Notes under the pieces: model-generated
Databases searched by the model: none
What the model was told of the DNA's origin: nothing
The model's input: only the letters and a program-made list of their open reading frames with translations
Program-made: the position numbers and the translations under genes
Source of the DNA: Streptomyces filipinensis
GTDB taxonomy: Bacteria > Actinomycetota > Actinomycetes > Streptomycetales > Streptomycetaceae
DNA length: 64,000 nt
Assembly: GCF_014649495.1 (NCBI RefSeq)
Contig: NZ_BMTD01000002.1
Location: forward strand, 434,001-498,000
Direction of reading: 5' to 3'
Shown: one piece after another, positions 34,871 through 43,932 of the stretch
Layout: each line of letters starts with the position of its first letter
Position numbering within the stretch: the stretch's first letter is position 1

Positions 34871-35548
34871 GTGCCTTCCCTGTTGCTGATCGAGGACGAC
34901 GACGCCATCCGTACGGCCCTGGAGCTCTCCCTGACGCGCCAGGGCCACCGGGTGGCGACCGCTGCCAGCGGTGAGGACGGACTGAAGCTGCTGCGCGAGC
35001 AGCGGCCCGACCTGATCGTGCTGGACGTGATGCTGCCCGGCATCGACGGCTTCGAGGTGTGCCGCCGCATCCGGCGCACCGACCAGCTGCCGATCATCCT
35101 GCTGACCGCGCGCAACGACGACATCGACGTCGTGGTCGGGCTGGAGTCCGGCGCCGACGACTATGTCGTCAAGCCGGTCCAGGGCCGGGTGCTGGACGCC
35201 CGGATCCGGGCCGTGCTGCGGCGCGGGGAACGCGAGTCCAGCGACTCGGCGACCTTCGGCGGCCTCGTCATCGACCGCTCGGCGATGACCGTGACGAAGA
35301 ACGGCGAGGACCTGCAGCTGACCCCGACCGAGCTGCGACTGCTGCTCGAACTGAGCCGGCGGCCCGGTCAGGCGCTGTCCCGGCAGCAGCTGCTGCGGCT
35401 GGTGTGGGAGCACGACTATCTGGGCGACTCCCGCCTGGTGGACGCGTGTGTGCAGCGGCTGCGCGCCAAGGTGGAGGACGTGCCCTCGTCCCCGACCCTG
35501 ATCCGTACCGTCCGTGGTGTCGGCTACCGCCTGGACGCGCCTCAGTGA
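34871..35548 (+). CDS. afsQ1: Response regulator AfsQ1
   Basis: A 225-residue OmpR-type response regulator, the exact S. coelicolor AfsQ1 length with nearly identical sequence. The receiver domain has Asp52 (LIVLDVMLPG) as phosphorylation site, the acidic pocket IEDDD, the switch Thr in LLTAR and Lys in YVVKPVQ. The C-terminal winged helix (residues about 130-225) ends GVGYRLDAPQ. AfsQ1 senses nitrogen/glutamate-related conditions through AfsQ2 and activates antibiotic genes. GTG 34871 gives that length; a longer start at 34853 is not needed. It overlaps afsQ2 by 4 nt (GTGA). Confidence 0.96.
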   Translation: MPSLLLIEDDDAIRTALELSLTRQGHRVATAASGEDGLKLLREQRPDLIVLDVMLPGIDGFEVCRRIRRTDQLPIILLTARNDDIDVVVGLESGADDYVVKPVQGRVLDARIRAVLRRGERESSDSATFGGLVIDRSAMTVTKNGEDLQLTPTELRLLLELSRRPGQALSRQQLLRLVWEHDYLGDSRLVDACVQRLRAKVEDVPSSPTLIRTVRGVGYRLDAPQ

Positions 35549-37137
35549 CCGATACGCAAGGAGGGCTGCGCGGCTGGGCCGCGGGGCGCGGGGGAAGTCT
35601 GTCGCGGCTCAGGTTCACCAGCCTCAGGCTGCGCCTGGTGGTGGTCTTCGCACTGGTCGCGCTCACCGCCGCGGTGTCGGCCTCCGGCATCGCCTACTGG
35701 CTGAACCGGGAAGCGGTGCTCACCCGTGCCCAGGACGCGGTGCTGCGCGACTTCCGGCAGGAGATGCAGAACCGCGCGGGCGCGCTGCCGGAGCACCCCA
35801 CACAGGACCAGCTGCAGCGCGCGGCCGGCCAGATGGCGGCGAGCAGCCAGCACTTCAGCGTGCTCCTGGTCGCCCAGGACGCCGACGGCAAGACGGTGTA
35901 CGGCAACTCGGGCGGCATCAACGGCTTCTCGCTGGAGGACGTGCCGGTCTCGCTGCGCGCGGCCGTGAACAAGCAGCAGAAGGTGACCGACACCAACAAC
36001 GAGCCGTACCACCTGTACTGGCAGCGCGTGGTGGACCACGGCACGCCGTACCTGGTGGCCGGCACCCGGGTGATCGGCGGCGGTCCCACCGGCTACATGG
36101 CGAAGACCCTGGAGCCGGAGGCCAAGGACCTCAACTCGCTGGCCTGGTCGCTGGGCATCGCCACCGGGCTCGCGCTGATCGGTGCCGCGCTGCTCGCGCA
36201 GGCCGCCGCCACGACCGTGCTGAAGCCGGTGCACCGGCTCGGCGTGGCCGCCCGGCGGCTCGGCGAGGGCAGGCTGGACACCCGGCTCAGGGTGTCCGGC
36301 ACCGATGAACTGGCGGACCTCTCGCGGACGTTCAACAACGCGGCCGAGGCGCTGGAGCAGCGGGTCGCGGAGATGGCCGCGCGGGACGAGGCCTCCCGGC
36401 GTTTCGTCGCCGACATGTCGCACGAGCTGCGGACGCCGCTGACCGCCATCACCGCCGTGACGGAGGTGCTGGAGGAGGAGCTGGAGTTCGAGTCGGGGAG
36501 CATCGACCCGATGATCGAGCCGGCGGTCCGGCTGGTGGTCAGCGAGACCCGGCGGCTGAACGACCTCGTCGAGAACCTGATGGAGGTCACCCGCTTCGAC
36601 GCGGGCACCGCCCGGCTGGTCCTGGACGACGTCGACCTCGCCGACCAGATCACCGCCTGCATCGACGCCCGGGCCTGGCTGGACGCGGTCGAGCTGGACG
36701 CCGAGCGCGGTCTGCACGCCCGGCTCGATCCGCGCCGGCTGGACGTCATCCTCGCCAACCTGATCGGCAACGCGCTCAAACACGGCGGATCGCCGGTGCG
36801 GGTGTCGGTACGGGAGTCGGACGACTCGGTGCTGATCCAGGTCCGCGACCACGGTCCCGGCATCCCCGAGGACGTCCTGCCGCACGTCTTCGACCGCTTC
36901 TACAAGGCGAGCGCCTCCCGGCCCCGCTCCGAGGGCAGCGGCCTGGGACTCTCCATCGCGATGGAGAACGCCCACATCCACGGAGGCGAGATCACCGCCG
37001 CCAACTCACCCGAGGGTGGCGCGGTGTTCACGCTCACGCTGCCACGCGACGCCTCCCGGCTGACGGAGGAGACGGGCGAGAGCACACCGGACGACGAGCA
37101 GGGCGCGAACGACAGTTCAGGAAAGGAGGGGGCATGA
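35545..37137 (+). CDS. afsQ2: Sensor histidine kinase AfsQ2
   Basis: A 530-residue membrane kinase. TM1 (RLVVVFALVALTAAVSASGIAYW) is followed by an extracytoplasmic sensor of about 140 residues, TM2 (LGIATGLALIGAALLAQAAAT), HAMP, the HisKA motif DMSHELRTPLTAI with His293 and the ATPase motifs NLIGNALKHGG, DHGPGIP and EGSGLGLS. It phosphorylates AfsQ1. It overlaps afsQ1 by 4 nt and the following lipoprotein gene by 4 nt, so the three genes are co-translated. Confidence 0.95.
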   Translation: MTDTQGGLRGWAAGRGGSLSRLRFTSLRLRLVVVFALVALTAAVSASGIAYWLNREAVLTRAQDAVLRDFRQEMQNRAGALPEHPTQDQLQRAAGQMAASSQHFSVLLVAQDADGKTVYGNSGGINGFSLEDVPVSLRAAVNKQQKVTDTNNEPYHLYWQRVVDHGTPYLVAGTRVIGGGPTGYMAKTLEPEAKDLNSLAWSLGIATGLALIGAALLAQAAATTVLKPVHRLGVAARRLGEGRLDTRLRVSGTDELADLSRTFNNAAEALEQRVAEMAARDEASRRFVADMSHELRTPLTAITAVTEVLEEELEFESGSIDPMIEPAVRLVVSETRRLNDLVENLMEVTRFDAGTARLVLDDVDLADQITACIDARAWLDAVELDAERGLHARLDPRRLDVILANLIGNALKHGGSPVRVSVRESDDSVLIQVRDHGPGIPEDVLPHVFDRFYKASASRPRSEGSGLGLSIAMENAHIHGGEITAANSPEGGAVFTLTLPRDASRLTEETGESTPDDEQGANDSSGKEGA

Positions 37138-37748
37138 CCGCGCGGACCGTCAGACGCCGCCTGCTGGCGGTGCCCCTCCTGGGCCTGTTGCTCAGCGGCT
37201 GCGGCATCCGGGCCACCCAGGTGCCGACCGACTTCGGCGCGGCGCCCTCCCGGGTGCCGTGCACGCTGGCCGGACCGGATCTGTCCAAGCAGTCCGCGCA
37301 GGGCGTGCCCGTACAGGTCTTCCTGCTCTGCGGGGCGTCCCTGGTGGCCGTCGACCGGACGGTACGCGTCCCCGAGGGCACCCCGGACGCACAGCGCCGG
37401 GTGATCGTGGCACAGGGCCTGCTGGACCAGCTCGCCGCGTCGCCGTCGGCCGCGGAGCGCTCCGCGGGCTATGCGACGTACGTGCCGGGCGGTCTCAGCG
37501 TGCGCGGGCCCGGCCCGAAGGAGCCCGAGGACACGCTCCACCTGAGCACGGCACCCGCGCGCCTGACGTCCTACGCCCTGGCCCAGCTGGTGTGCACGCT
37601 GTCCGACTCGGCGGCGACGGAGGGCGACGGCTCGGTCATCCTGGGCGGCCCGCGCGACGGCACGCTGCGCCGCTACGAATGCACGGACGACGTCCGCGAC
37701 CGTCCGGGCAGCATCCAGCCCCCGTCCAGTGGCATCGTCGGTCACTGA
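37134..37748 (+). CDS. Lipoprotein coupled to AfsQ1/Q2
   Basis: A 204-residue lipoprotein, lipobox LLSGC (Cys23), overlapping afsQ2 by ATGA. The mature part shows a GerMN-like beta-alpha pattern (VPVQVFLLCGASLVAVDRTVRVPEGTPDAQRRVIVAQGLLDQLA) typical of sporulation/spore germination domain proteins, with four further cysteines in the mature protein. Its place in the operon suggests a sensory partner outside the membrane for AfsQ2; that is inference. Confidence 0.85.
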   Translation: MTARTVRRRLLAVPLLGLLLSGCGIRATQVPTDFGAAPSRVPCTLAGPDLSKQSAQGVPVQVFLLCGASLVAVDRTVRVPEGTPDAQRRVIVAQGLLDQLAASPSAAERSAGYATYVPGGLSVRGPGPKEPEDTLHLSTAPARLTSYALAQLVCTLSDSAATEGDGSVILGGPRDGTLRRYECTDDVRDRPGSIQPPSSGIVGH

Positions 37749-37849
37749 GCGGTCTCGCGCGCACCTGCGGGCGGTCGCGCCTCCCCGGTTCCGTGAGCGG
37801 AAAGTTGCGGGGTGGAACCGTTCGTACCCGGCCCTGCGTCTAGGGTGGC

Positions 37850-38410
37850 GTGCAGCGTCAAGGCTCCATCGGCGGCAGCGCCGCGATCCGTATCCGGGTG
37901 ACAGGGGGTGTCCTCCTCGTCGCCCACCTGACCGTCGTGGCCTGGCTGATGCTGCGGCCCCTGGACGTGCCCTGGGTGACACCTCCCAACCTGCACCCGC
38001 TCGCCGGCATCCGGGCCGACCTGGCTCTGGGCTGGCCGCAGGCCGCGAGACCCATCGGCGAGGGACTGGCACTGCTCGCCCCGCTGGGGGTGCTGCTGCC
38101 GATGGCGCACGGCAGGCTCGCCGTCTCGCCGCTCGCCTCCCTGCTCCGCACGGCCGCCGCGGCCACCCTGCTCTCCCTCGGCATCGCCCTGCTGCAGACC
38201 GGCGTGCCCGGCAGGGTGGTGGACGTCGACTCGATGCTCCTCAACACCGCCGGCGTGATCCTGGCCCATCTGCTCGTGGTGCCCGCGGGCCGCGCCCGGC
38301 TGCGCCGACGGGAGACGCACGAGCACGCCGGTGCCGGCACCCTCACCGTCCAGGAGGAGCTCTCTCAGGGACGTACCCCGACGATTCCCAGGGTCGGCAT
38401 AGCTCCGTAG
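37850..38410 (+). CDS. VanZ-family membrane protein
   Basis: A 186-residue protein with four to five hydrophobic segments of the VanZ-like kind (VLLVAHLTVVAWLMLRPLD, EGLALLAPLGVLLPMA, LGIALLQTGVPGRVVDVDSMLLNTAGVILAHLLV). The LQ..VPGRVxDVDSxLLNTAG pattern near 115-140 is the VanZ signature. The exact start is unsure: a GTG at 37850 lies only 3 nt after TAGGGT, and a GTG at 37898 is possible. VanZ homologues contribute low-level teicoplanin resistance in some bacteria, but its role here is unknown. Confidence 0.82.
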   Translation: MQRQGSIGGSAAIRIRVTGGVLLVAHLTVVAWLMLRPLDVPWVTPPNLHPLAGIRADLALGWPQAARPIGEGLALLAPLGVLLPMAHGRLAVSPLASLLRTAAAATLLSLGIALLQTGVPGRVVDVDSMLLNTAGVILAHLLVVPAGRARLRRRETHEHAGAGTLTVQEELSQGRTPTIPRVGIAP

Positions 38411-38499
38411 AGTGACGCTTCGTCCCCTTCGTCTCCGTACCGTTGAAGACAGCTGAAGACACCTGACGACAGCGAACCGACGACCACGGAGGAGTCGAC

Positions 38500-38700
38500 A
38501 TGAGCGCCCTTGCCCGTCCCACCCACGGCCGCGTGATCGGCGGAGTGTGCGCAGCGCTGGCACGGCGCTTCGGCACCTCCGCCACGACGATGCGGGTGAT
38601 CTTCCTGCTGTCCTGCCTGCTGCCCGGCCCGCAGTTCCTGCTCTACATAGCGCTGTGGATCCTGCTCCCGGCGGAGGACAAGACGCGCACCGCCTGGTGA
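38500..38700 (+). CDS. PspC-domain small membrane protein
   Basis: A 66-residue protein that is almost entirely a PspC domain: GRVIGGVCAALARRFGTSATTMRVIFLLSCLLPGPQFLLYIALWILLPAED. In related systems PspC-type proteins help sense membrane stress. GGAGGAG before the ATG is a good ribosome site. It is free-standing. Confidence 0.88.
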   Translation: MSALARPTHGRVIGGVCAALARRFGTSATTMRVIFLLSCLLPGPQFLLYIALWILLPAEDKTRTAW

Positions 38701-38806
38701 CCGTCGAGGCGGGGGCCCCGTAGCGGTCCCCGCCGTGCCCGGAACGCCGTCGGGGCGCTCCCGGATCTGACCGGGGCGCCCCGTCGGCGTCGTACGGCGG
38801 TCGGCG

Positions 38807-39160
38807 TCAGCCGAGCGACACCCCGTTCACGGGCAGGCCGTGCGTGGGCAGGTCCTGCACCGGCAGTCCGCCGAGACGGCTGTGCACCGGCCCGGTCGCT
38901 CCCTGCTTCAGCGCGTTCTCGACGGCCGGCTGCGCGGCCGCCACGCCGGCACCGAGGGCGTCCTGCCCCCGGGTGAGGGCGTCGGCGGCACCCGGCTGGG
39001 CCGCGCCGACGTTCTCGGCCGGCAGCGTCCTGGTGACGTTGTCCAGCGCCGGGGCGGTGTCCGGCAGGGCCGGGGCCGCGTGGGCCGCGCCCGCGCCGAT
39101 GGCGGCGAAGGCGGCACCGAGAGCGGCGACACCGAGGGTCCTGGCAGCAGAGTGCTTCAT
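38807..39160 (-). CDS. Small exported protein, unknown function
   Basis: A 117-residue protein with a clear signal peptide (MKHSAARTLGVAALGAAFAAIGAGAAHA, cut before AP at about residue 29). The mature chain is low in complexity with Ala, Asp, Gln and Pro, resembling many small secreted streptomycete proteins. No cysteine or catalytic site was seen. AAGGA lies upstream of the ATG at 39160. Family unknown. Confidence 0.7.
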   Translation of the reverse strand: MKHSAARTLGVAALGAAFAAIGAGAAHAAPALPDTAPALDNVTRTLPAENVGAAQPGAADALTRGQDALGAGVAAAQPAVENALKQGATGPVHSRLGGLPVQDLPTHGLPVNGVSLG

Positions 39161-39259
39161 GGGAAATGCGTCCTTGCCATGAGGGGACGGAACAAAAACG
39201 ATGAACGGTCCTCGACCGTAAACACGCCCGCTCGCCCGCCGCAAACACCGAAATGCGGA

Positions 39260-39287
39260 CGGCTTGTGAACCCCTGTTCACAAGCCG
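39260..39287. terminator. Hairpin downstream of add
   Basis: A perfect 11-bp stem (39260-39270 with 39277-39287) lies 20 bp beyond the add stop codon and likely ends its transcript. Confidence 0.7.
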
Positions 39288-39306
39288 CGCCCCATGCGAG
39301 CCGCCT

Positions 39307-40494
39307 TTATCCCGCCGAACCGGAAGAACCGCTGGTGGAGGCCGTTTGCTGAAACAGCCATTCGGACTTCAGCTCCGCATATCCGGGCTTGACGACGTCA
39401 TTGATCATCGCAAGCCGTTCATCGAAAGGAATGAACGCCGATTTCATCGCATTGACCGAGAACCACTGCAGATCGTCGAGCGTGTAACCGAACGCCTCGA
39501 CGAGCCGCTCGAATTCCTGACTCATACTCGTGTGCGACATCAGCCGGTTGTCGGTGTTTACGGTGGCCCGGAAGTGCAGCCGGCGCAGCAGCCCGATCGG
39601 ATGCTCGGCGTAGGAGGGCGCCGCCCCGGTCTGCAGATTCGAGCTGGGGCACAGCTCCAGCGGGATGCGCTTGTCGCGGACGTACGACGCCAGTCGGCCG
39701 AGCCGCACCGACCCGTCCTCGCGGACCTCGATGTCGTCGATGATCCGCACGCCGTGCCCGAGCCGGTCGGCGCCGCACCACTGCAGCGCCTGCCAGATGG
39801 AGGGCAGCCCGAAGGCCTCCCCGGCGTGGATGGTGAAGTGGTTGTTCTCGCGCTTGAGGTACTCGAACGCGTCGAGGTGCCGGGTGGGCGGATAGCCGGC
39901 CTCGGCACCGGCGATGTCGAAGCCGACCACGCCCGAGTCGCGGTAGCGGTTGGCGAGTTCGGCGATCTCCAGGGAGCGGGCCGCGTGCCGCATGGCGGTC
40001 AGCAGCGCGCCGACCCGGATGCGCCGGCCGTCCTCGCGGGCGAGCCGCTCGCCCTGCCGGAACCCCTCGTTGACGGCCTCGACCACTTCCTCCAGGGCCA
40101 GCCCGCCGTCCAGGTGCTGCTCGGGGGCGTACCGGACCTCGGCGTAGACGACCCCGTCCTCGGCGAGGTCCTCGGCGCACTCGCGGGCGACCCGGACGAG
40201 CGCCTCCCGGGTCTGCATCACCCCGACGGTGTGCTGGAAGGTCTCCAGGTACCGTTCCAGCGAGCCGGAGTCGGCGGCCTCGCGGAACCAGATGCCCAGC
40301 TTGTCCGGGTCGGCCTCGGGAAGGTGCGAGTAGCCCGTCGCCTGGGCGAGTTCGACGACGGTGCCCGGGCGGAGCCCGCCGTCGAGGTGATCGTGCAGCA
40401 GAACCTTGGGCGCCCGGCGGATCTGGTCCGGCGTCGGAACGTGCGCCGGGACACTCACCGGAACGGTTCCGGTCGGTGCAGTCTGGCTCGTCAT
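39307..40494 (-). CDS. add: Adenosine deaminase
   Basis: Converts (deoxy)adenosine to (deoxy)inosine, feeding purine nucleoside phosphorylase. The 395-residue chain has the metal ligands HDHLDGG (near 35), [17 protein letters not shown] and TVNTDN, the last with the catalytic-site Asp. A 30-residue N-terminal extension precedes the (beta/alpha)8 barrel. TACAGT lies 6 nt before the ATG, so the transcript is likely leaderless, with CTACGCGCGTAG in the promoter spacer. It is divergent from a hydrolase gene. Confidence 0.94.
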   Translation of the reverse strand: MTSQTAPTGTVPVSVPAHVPTPDQIRRAPKVLLHDHLDGGLRPGTVVELAQATGYSHLPEADPDKLGIWFREAADSGSLERYLETFQHTVGVMQTREALVRVARECAEDLAEDGVVYAEVRYAPEQHLDGGLALEEVVEAVNEGFRQGERLAREDGRRIRVGALLTAMRHAARSLEIAELANRYRDSGVVGFDIAGAEAGYPPTRHLDAFEYLKRENNHFTIHAGEAFGLPSIWQALQWCGADRLGHGVRIIDDIEVREDGSVRLGRLASYVRDKRIPLELCPSSNLQTGAAPSYAEHPIGLLRRLHFRATVNTDNRLMSHTSMSQEFERLVEAFGYTLDDLQWFSVNAMKSAFIPFDERLAMINDVVKPGYAELKSEWLFQQTASTSGSSGSAG

Positions 40495-40510
40495 TTCCGC
40501 ACTGTAACTC

Positions 40511-40522
40511 CTACGCGCGTAG
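40511..40522. promoter_or_regulatory. Nucleoside-regulon operator, add promoter
   Basis: A perfect CTACGCGCGTAG 17 bp before the add start codon, between a likely -10 (TACAGT on the minus strand) and the -35 position. Confidence 0.75.
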
Positions 40523-40639
40523 AGGGCCCGGTGAACGCGACGGCTCTTTCACAGCACTTTTCCGGCGCTTTCCCGTCGATACGCAACGGTGACCGCGCGT
40601 ACGGGTTTCGTCCACCGACCCTTCTGACACTGTTCTGTC

Positions 40640-41401
40640 ATGGGACAGCGAGCGACACCGGTCCGAACGGCCGGGCTGGGAAAGGCGGTCGGCCCGGTGC
40701 CGACGGCGGTGAGCGGAGCGGTCCTGCTGCTCCCCGGCGGGGAGGAGGTCTCCGCCCGCAGGCCGTCCCCCGTGCGTGCGACGGTCGCGCTGCGCTCACT
40801 GGGCCGGCGTATCGCGCGCGCGGGCCGGGCCGAGGGGCTGGCCGTGCACACCGTGCGGTACCGCTACCGGGGCTGGAACGGAAGCGAGGCACACCTGGCG
40901 ATGGACGCCGAGTGGGCCGCCGACGAGGTCGTACGGCGGTACGGGGACGTTCCCGTGTGCCTGGCCGGGGTGGACATGGGCGGACGGGCGGCACTGCGGG
41001 CCGGCGGGCACGAGGCCGTCAACTCCGTGATCGCGCTGGCCCCTTGGCTGCCGGAGGAGGACGTGGCCGCGCCTGCCGAGCCGGTGAAGCAGCTCGTGGG
41101 CCGGCGGGTGCTGATCGTGCACGGCACGAACGACGAACGCACCGACCCCGAGCTGTCGTTCCGGTTCGCGGCGCGGGCGAAGAAGGCGAACCGGGAGGTG
41201 TGCCGGTTCGAAGTGCACTCCGACGGGCACGGGTTGCACGGCCATCGGGACGAGGTCGCCTGGCTGACGGTCGACTTCACGATGGGGGCGCTGTTCGGGC
41301 ACTCCGTGTCCCGCCCCGTCGAGGACGCGCTCGCCGCTCCGCCGCCGATCGGTCTGCGGATGCCGCTGGCCGCGGGGTTCGGCCGGTCGTTGAGACGGTA
41401 G
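40640..41401 (+). CDS. Alpha/beta hydrolase family protein with Asp in the elbow
   Basis: A 253-residue protein with an alpha/beta-hydrolase plan: GAVLLLPGGEEVS, a nucleophile-elbow position reading CLAGVDMGGRAALRAGG, VLIVHGTNDERTDPELS (acid) and SDGHGLHGH (His). The usual Gly-x-Ser-x-Gly serine is Asp here, as in haloalkane dehalogenases and epoxide hydrolases, but no halide or epoxide pocket can be inferred. A substrate cannot be assigned. Confidence 0.78.
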   Translation: MGQRATPVRTAGLGKAVGPVPTAVSGAVLLLPGGEEVSARRPSPVRATVALRSLGRRIARAGRAEGLAVHTVRYRYRGWNGSEAHLAMDAEWAADEVVRRYGDVPVCLAGVDMGGRAALRAGGHEAVNSVIALAPWLPEEDVAAPAEPVKQLVGRRVLIVHGTNDERTDPELSFRFAARAKKANREVCRFEVHSDGHGLHGHRDEVAWLTVDFTMGALFGHSVSRPVEDALAAPPPIGLRMPLAAGFGRSLRR

Positions 41402-41410
41402 AGCCGTCCC

Positions 41411-42373
41411 TCACGTGGGCAGCAGGTTGCCCCTTCGCGACAGCAGGAACCTCTTGAAGGCGGCCACCGGCGGGGTGTCCGGGCGGTCGGCCAGCCAGGC
41501 GACACCGATCTCGCGGACCGCCCTCGGGGCCGTCACCGCCAGTTCGGCCACGCCCGGCCTCGGGACCGTCGGCGGTGGCAGCAGAGCCACCCCCAGCCCG
41601 GCCGCCACCAGGCCCCGCAGGGTCTCCGCCTCCTCGCCCTCGAAGGCGACCCTCGGCCGGAAGCCGGCCTCCCCGCACAGCGCGTCGAAGATGCGGCGCA
41701 GGCCGTAGCCGGGTTCCAGGGTGACGAAGGTTTCCTCGGCCGCCTCGGCGAGGCGGACGCGGCGGCGGGTGGCCAGGCGGTGGTCTGCGGGGACGACCAG
41801 GCGGAGCTTCTGCTCGTCCAGGCGGCGGGCGACCAGGTCGGGGGCGTCGGGGACGGGTGAGGTGAGGCAGAGGTCCAGCTCTCCGGCGCGCAGGCCTTCC
41901 AGCATGGCCTCGCCGTAGTTCTGGACCAGGCTGAAGCGGACGCGCGGGTGGTCGGCGCGGAAGGCCTGCAGCAGCCCGGGCACGGTCTCCGCACCCATGG
42001 TGTGCAGGAAGCCGAAGGCGACCTTGCCGGTGGCCGGGTCGGCGTCGGCGCGCACCTCCTCGGCGGCCCGCTCGATCTCGGCGAGGGCGCGTTCGACGGA
42101 GGAGAGGAAGGTGCGGCCGGCGGGGGTCAGGGACACCGTGCGGCCATGGCGGGCGAACAGGTCGACGCCGAGGTCCTGCTCCAGGCGGACCATCGCGCGG
42201 GAGAGGGTGGACTGGGGGACGTTCATCTCGTGCGCGGCCCGGGTGACGTGCTCGGTGCGGGCCACGCCGGCGAAGTACGCGAGGCGCGGGGCGAGCACCC
42301 GCGACATCTCAGACGTGTCTTCTGTGTCACCGGACGGTGACAGGCGGGCCTGTGAGCTCTGCTGATGCGCCAT
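41411..42373 (-). CDS. LysR-family transcriptional regulator
   Basis: A 320-residue regulator with the N-terminal winged HTH (LAYFAGVARTEHVTRAAHEMNVPQSTLSRAMVRLEQDLGVDLFARHGR, residues 35-85) and a C-terminal effector-binding domain. It is divergent from an MFS transporter gene, and LysR members commonly control the divergent gene. The intergenic region contains the palindrome ATTCATGCATTGG, a possible T-N11-A-type site. ATG 42373 was chosen; a shorter start just before the HTH is possible. Confidence 0.9.
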   Translation of the reverse strand: MAHQQSSQARLSPSGDTEDTSEMSRVLAPRLAYFAGVARTEHVTRAAHEMNVPQSTLSRAMVRLEQDLGVDLFARHGRTVSLTPAGRTFLSSVERALAEIERAAEEVRADADPATGKVAFGFLHTMGAETVPGLLQAFRADHPRVRFSLVQNYGEAMLEGLRAGELDLCLTSPVPDAPDLVARRLDEQKLRLVVPADHRLATRRRVRLAEAAEETFVTLEPGYGLRRIFDALCGEAGFRPRVAFEGEEAETLRGLVAAGLGVALLPPPTVPRPGVAELAVTAPRAVREIGVAWLADRPDTPPVAAFKRFLLSRRGNLLPT

Positions 42374-42435
42374 GGGAACGATTATGGCGAATTCATGCAT
42401 TGGACGGATGAGACAGGCCCTCCTACGGTCGAGGC

Positions 42436-43731
42436 ATGTCTCCCGCCAGTACCGGGGCGTCCACCACCATGGACGCCGCCACGCACGTCCCTTCCGTCGA
42501 CTCCACCGACTCCGACACCCGTATGAGCCCGGGCGGCCCCGGCTACCGCCGGATGAGCCTCGCCCTCTTCCTCGCCGGAGTCGCGACGTTCGCCCTCCTC
42601 TACTCCACGCAGGCCCTGCTGCCGCTGATCTCCGGCGAGTTCGGGGTCGAGGCGAGCGAGGCGAGCTGGACCGTGGCGGCCGCGACCGGCGGACTGGCGC
42701 TGTGCGTGCTGCCCATGAGCGCCCTGTCGGAGCGTTTCGGGCGCCGTGCGGTGATGACGGCCTCGCTGGCCGTCGCGGTCACGGTCGGCATGCTGGTGCC
42801 GTTCGCCCCGTCGATCGGCGTGCTGGTGGCGCTGCGGGCGCTGCAGGGCGCGGCCCTGGCCGGTCTGCCGGCCTCGGCGCAGGCCTATCTGGCCGAGGAG
42901 GTCCGGCCGAAGGCGCTGGTCACGGCGATCGGCCTGTTCGTCGCGGGCAACAGCGTCGGCGGCATGAGCGGCCGGGTGATCACCGGCTGGGTGGCCCAGG
43001 AGTGGGGCTGGCGGGTCTCGGTCGGCGTGATCGGCGTGATCGCGGTGGCGTGCGCCGTGGCGTTCCGGCTGCTGTTGCCGGCCCCGAAGCACTTCAGGGC
43101 GGGCTCGCTGCGGCCCCGCGTCCTGCTCGGCACGGTCCGTGACCACCTCGCCGACCCGCTGCTGCGGCGCCTCTACGCGATCGGCGCGCTGTTCATGACG
43201 GTGTTCGGCGGTGTGTACACGGTGATCGGCTACCGGCTGACGGGCGCGCCGTTCGGGCTGCCGCAGGGCATCATCGGCTCGATCTTCCTGGTCTACCTGG
43301 TGGGCACGGTGTCCGCGTCCACGGTCGGGCGTCTGGTGGGCCGGCTCGGCCGCCGGGGCGCGCTGTACCTGGCGGGCGGTACGACGGCGGCGGGCCTGCT
43401 GCTCTCGGTGGCGCCCTCGCTGCCGCTGGTCCTGCTGGGCCTGGTCCTGATCACGGCGGGCTTCTTCGCGGGCCACGCGGTGGCCTCCTCGGCGGTCAGC
43501 AAGACGGCCGCCCACGGCCGCGCCCAGGCCTCGGCGCTGTACCAGTCGGCTTACTACATCGGCTCCAGCGTCGGCAGCACGGTCGGCGCGACGGCGTTCC
43601 GCGCGGACGGCTGGGGCGGCACGGTGGCGGTGGGCCTGCTCGCGGTGGCCGGCGTGGTCACCATCACGGTGCTGGGCACACGTGCGGCCCGGGTGGCGGC
43701 CCAGCGCTCACTCGTGGCCAACGCGCACTGA
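42436..43731 (+). CDS. MFS transporter
   Basis: A 431-residue protein with about 12 hydrophobic segments. The region between TM2 and TM3 holds SALSERFGRRAVMT, the motif A of the major facilitator superfamily. A 40-residue cytoplasmic N-terminus precedes TM1. Its family (drug/H+ antiporter type; YLxxEEVRPKALVTAIGLFVAGNSVGG) suggests efflux of a small molecule, and the substrate is probably tied to the LysR regulator next door. Confidence 0.9.
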   Translation: MSPASTGASTTMDAATHVPSVDSTDSDTRMSPGGPGYRRMSLALFLAGVATFALLYSTQALLPLISGEFGVEASEASWTVAAATGGLALCVLPMSALSERFGRRAVMTASLAVAVTVGMLVPFAPSIGVLVALRALQGAALAGLPASAQAYLAEEVRPKALVTAIGLFVAGNSVGGMSGRVITGWVAQEWGWRVSVGVIGVIAVACAVAFRLLLPAPKHFRAGSLRPRVLLGTVRDHLADPLLRRLYAIGALFMTVFGGVYTVIGYRLTGAPFGLPQGIIGSIFLVYLVGTVSASTVGRLVGRLGRRGALYLAGGTTAAGLLLSVAPSLPLVLLGLVLITAGFFAGHAVASSAVSKTAAHGRAQASALYQSAYYIGSSVGSTVGATAFRADGWGGTVAVGLLAVAGVVTITVLGTRAARVAAQRSLVANAH

Positions 43732-43742
43732 AACGCCCCGTC

Positions 43743-43770
43743 AGGGGCGCGCGGAACCGCGCGAACCACC
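43743..43770 (+). repeat. Dispersed palindromic repeat, copy 4
   Basis: AGGGGCGCGCGGAACCGCGC followed by GAACCACC resembles copies 1 and 3, directly after the MFS gene. Confidence 0.55.
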
Positions 43771-43932
43771 ACCACGCCGCCGCCGCACCCGCGTCGAGCC
43801 GCACCCCGAGTTCTTGGGCACCCGTCCGACCTGCGCGTCTTCCCATCCAGGGGGCCGTTGTCAGTCCCCTGCGGTAGCTTCCGAATGGGCGCGAAGCAGC
43901 GCCTGAGGCACAGCCGCAGGGGTGGGTGGACG

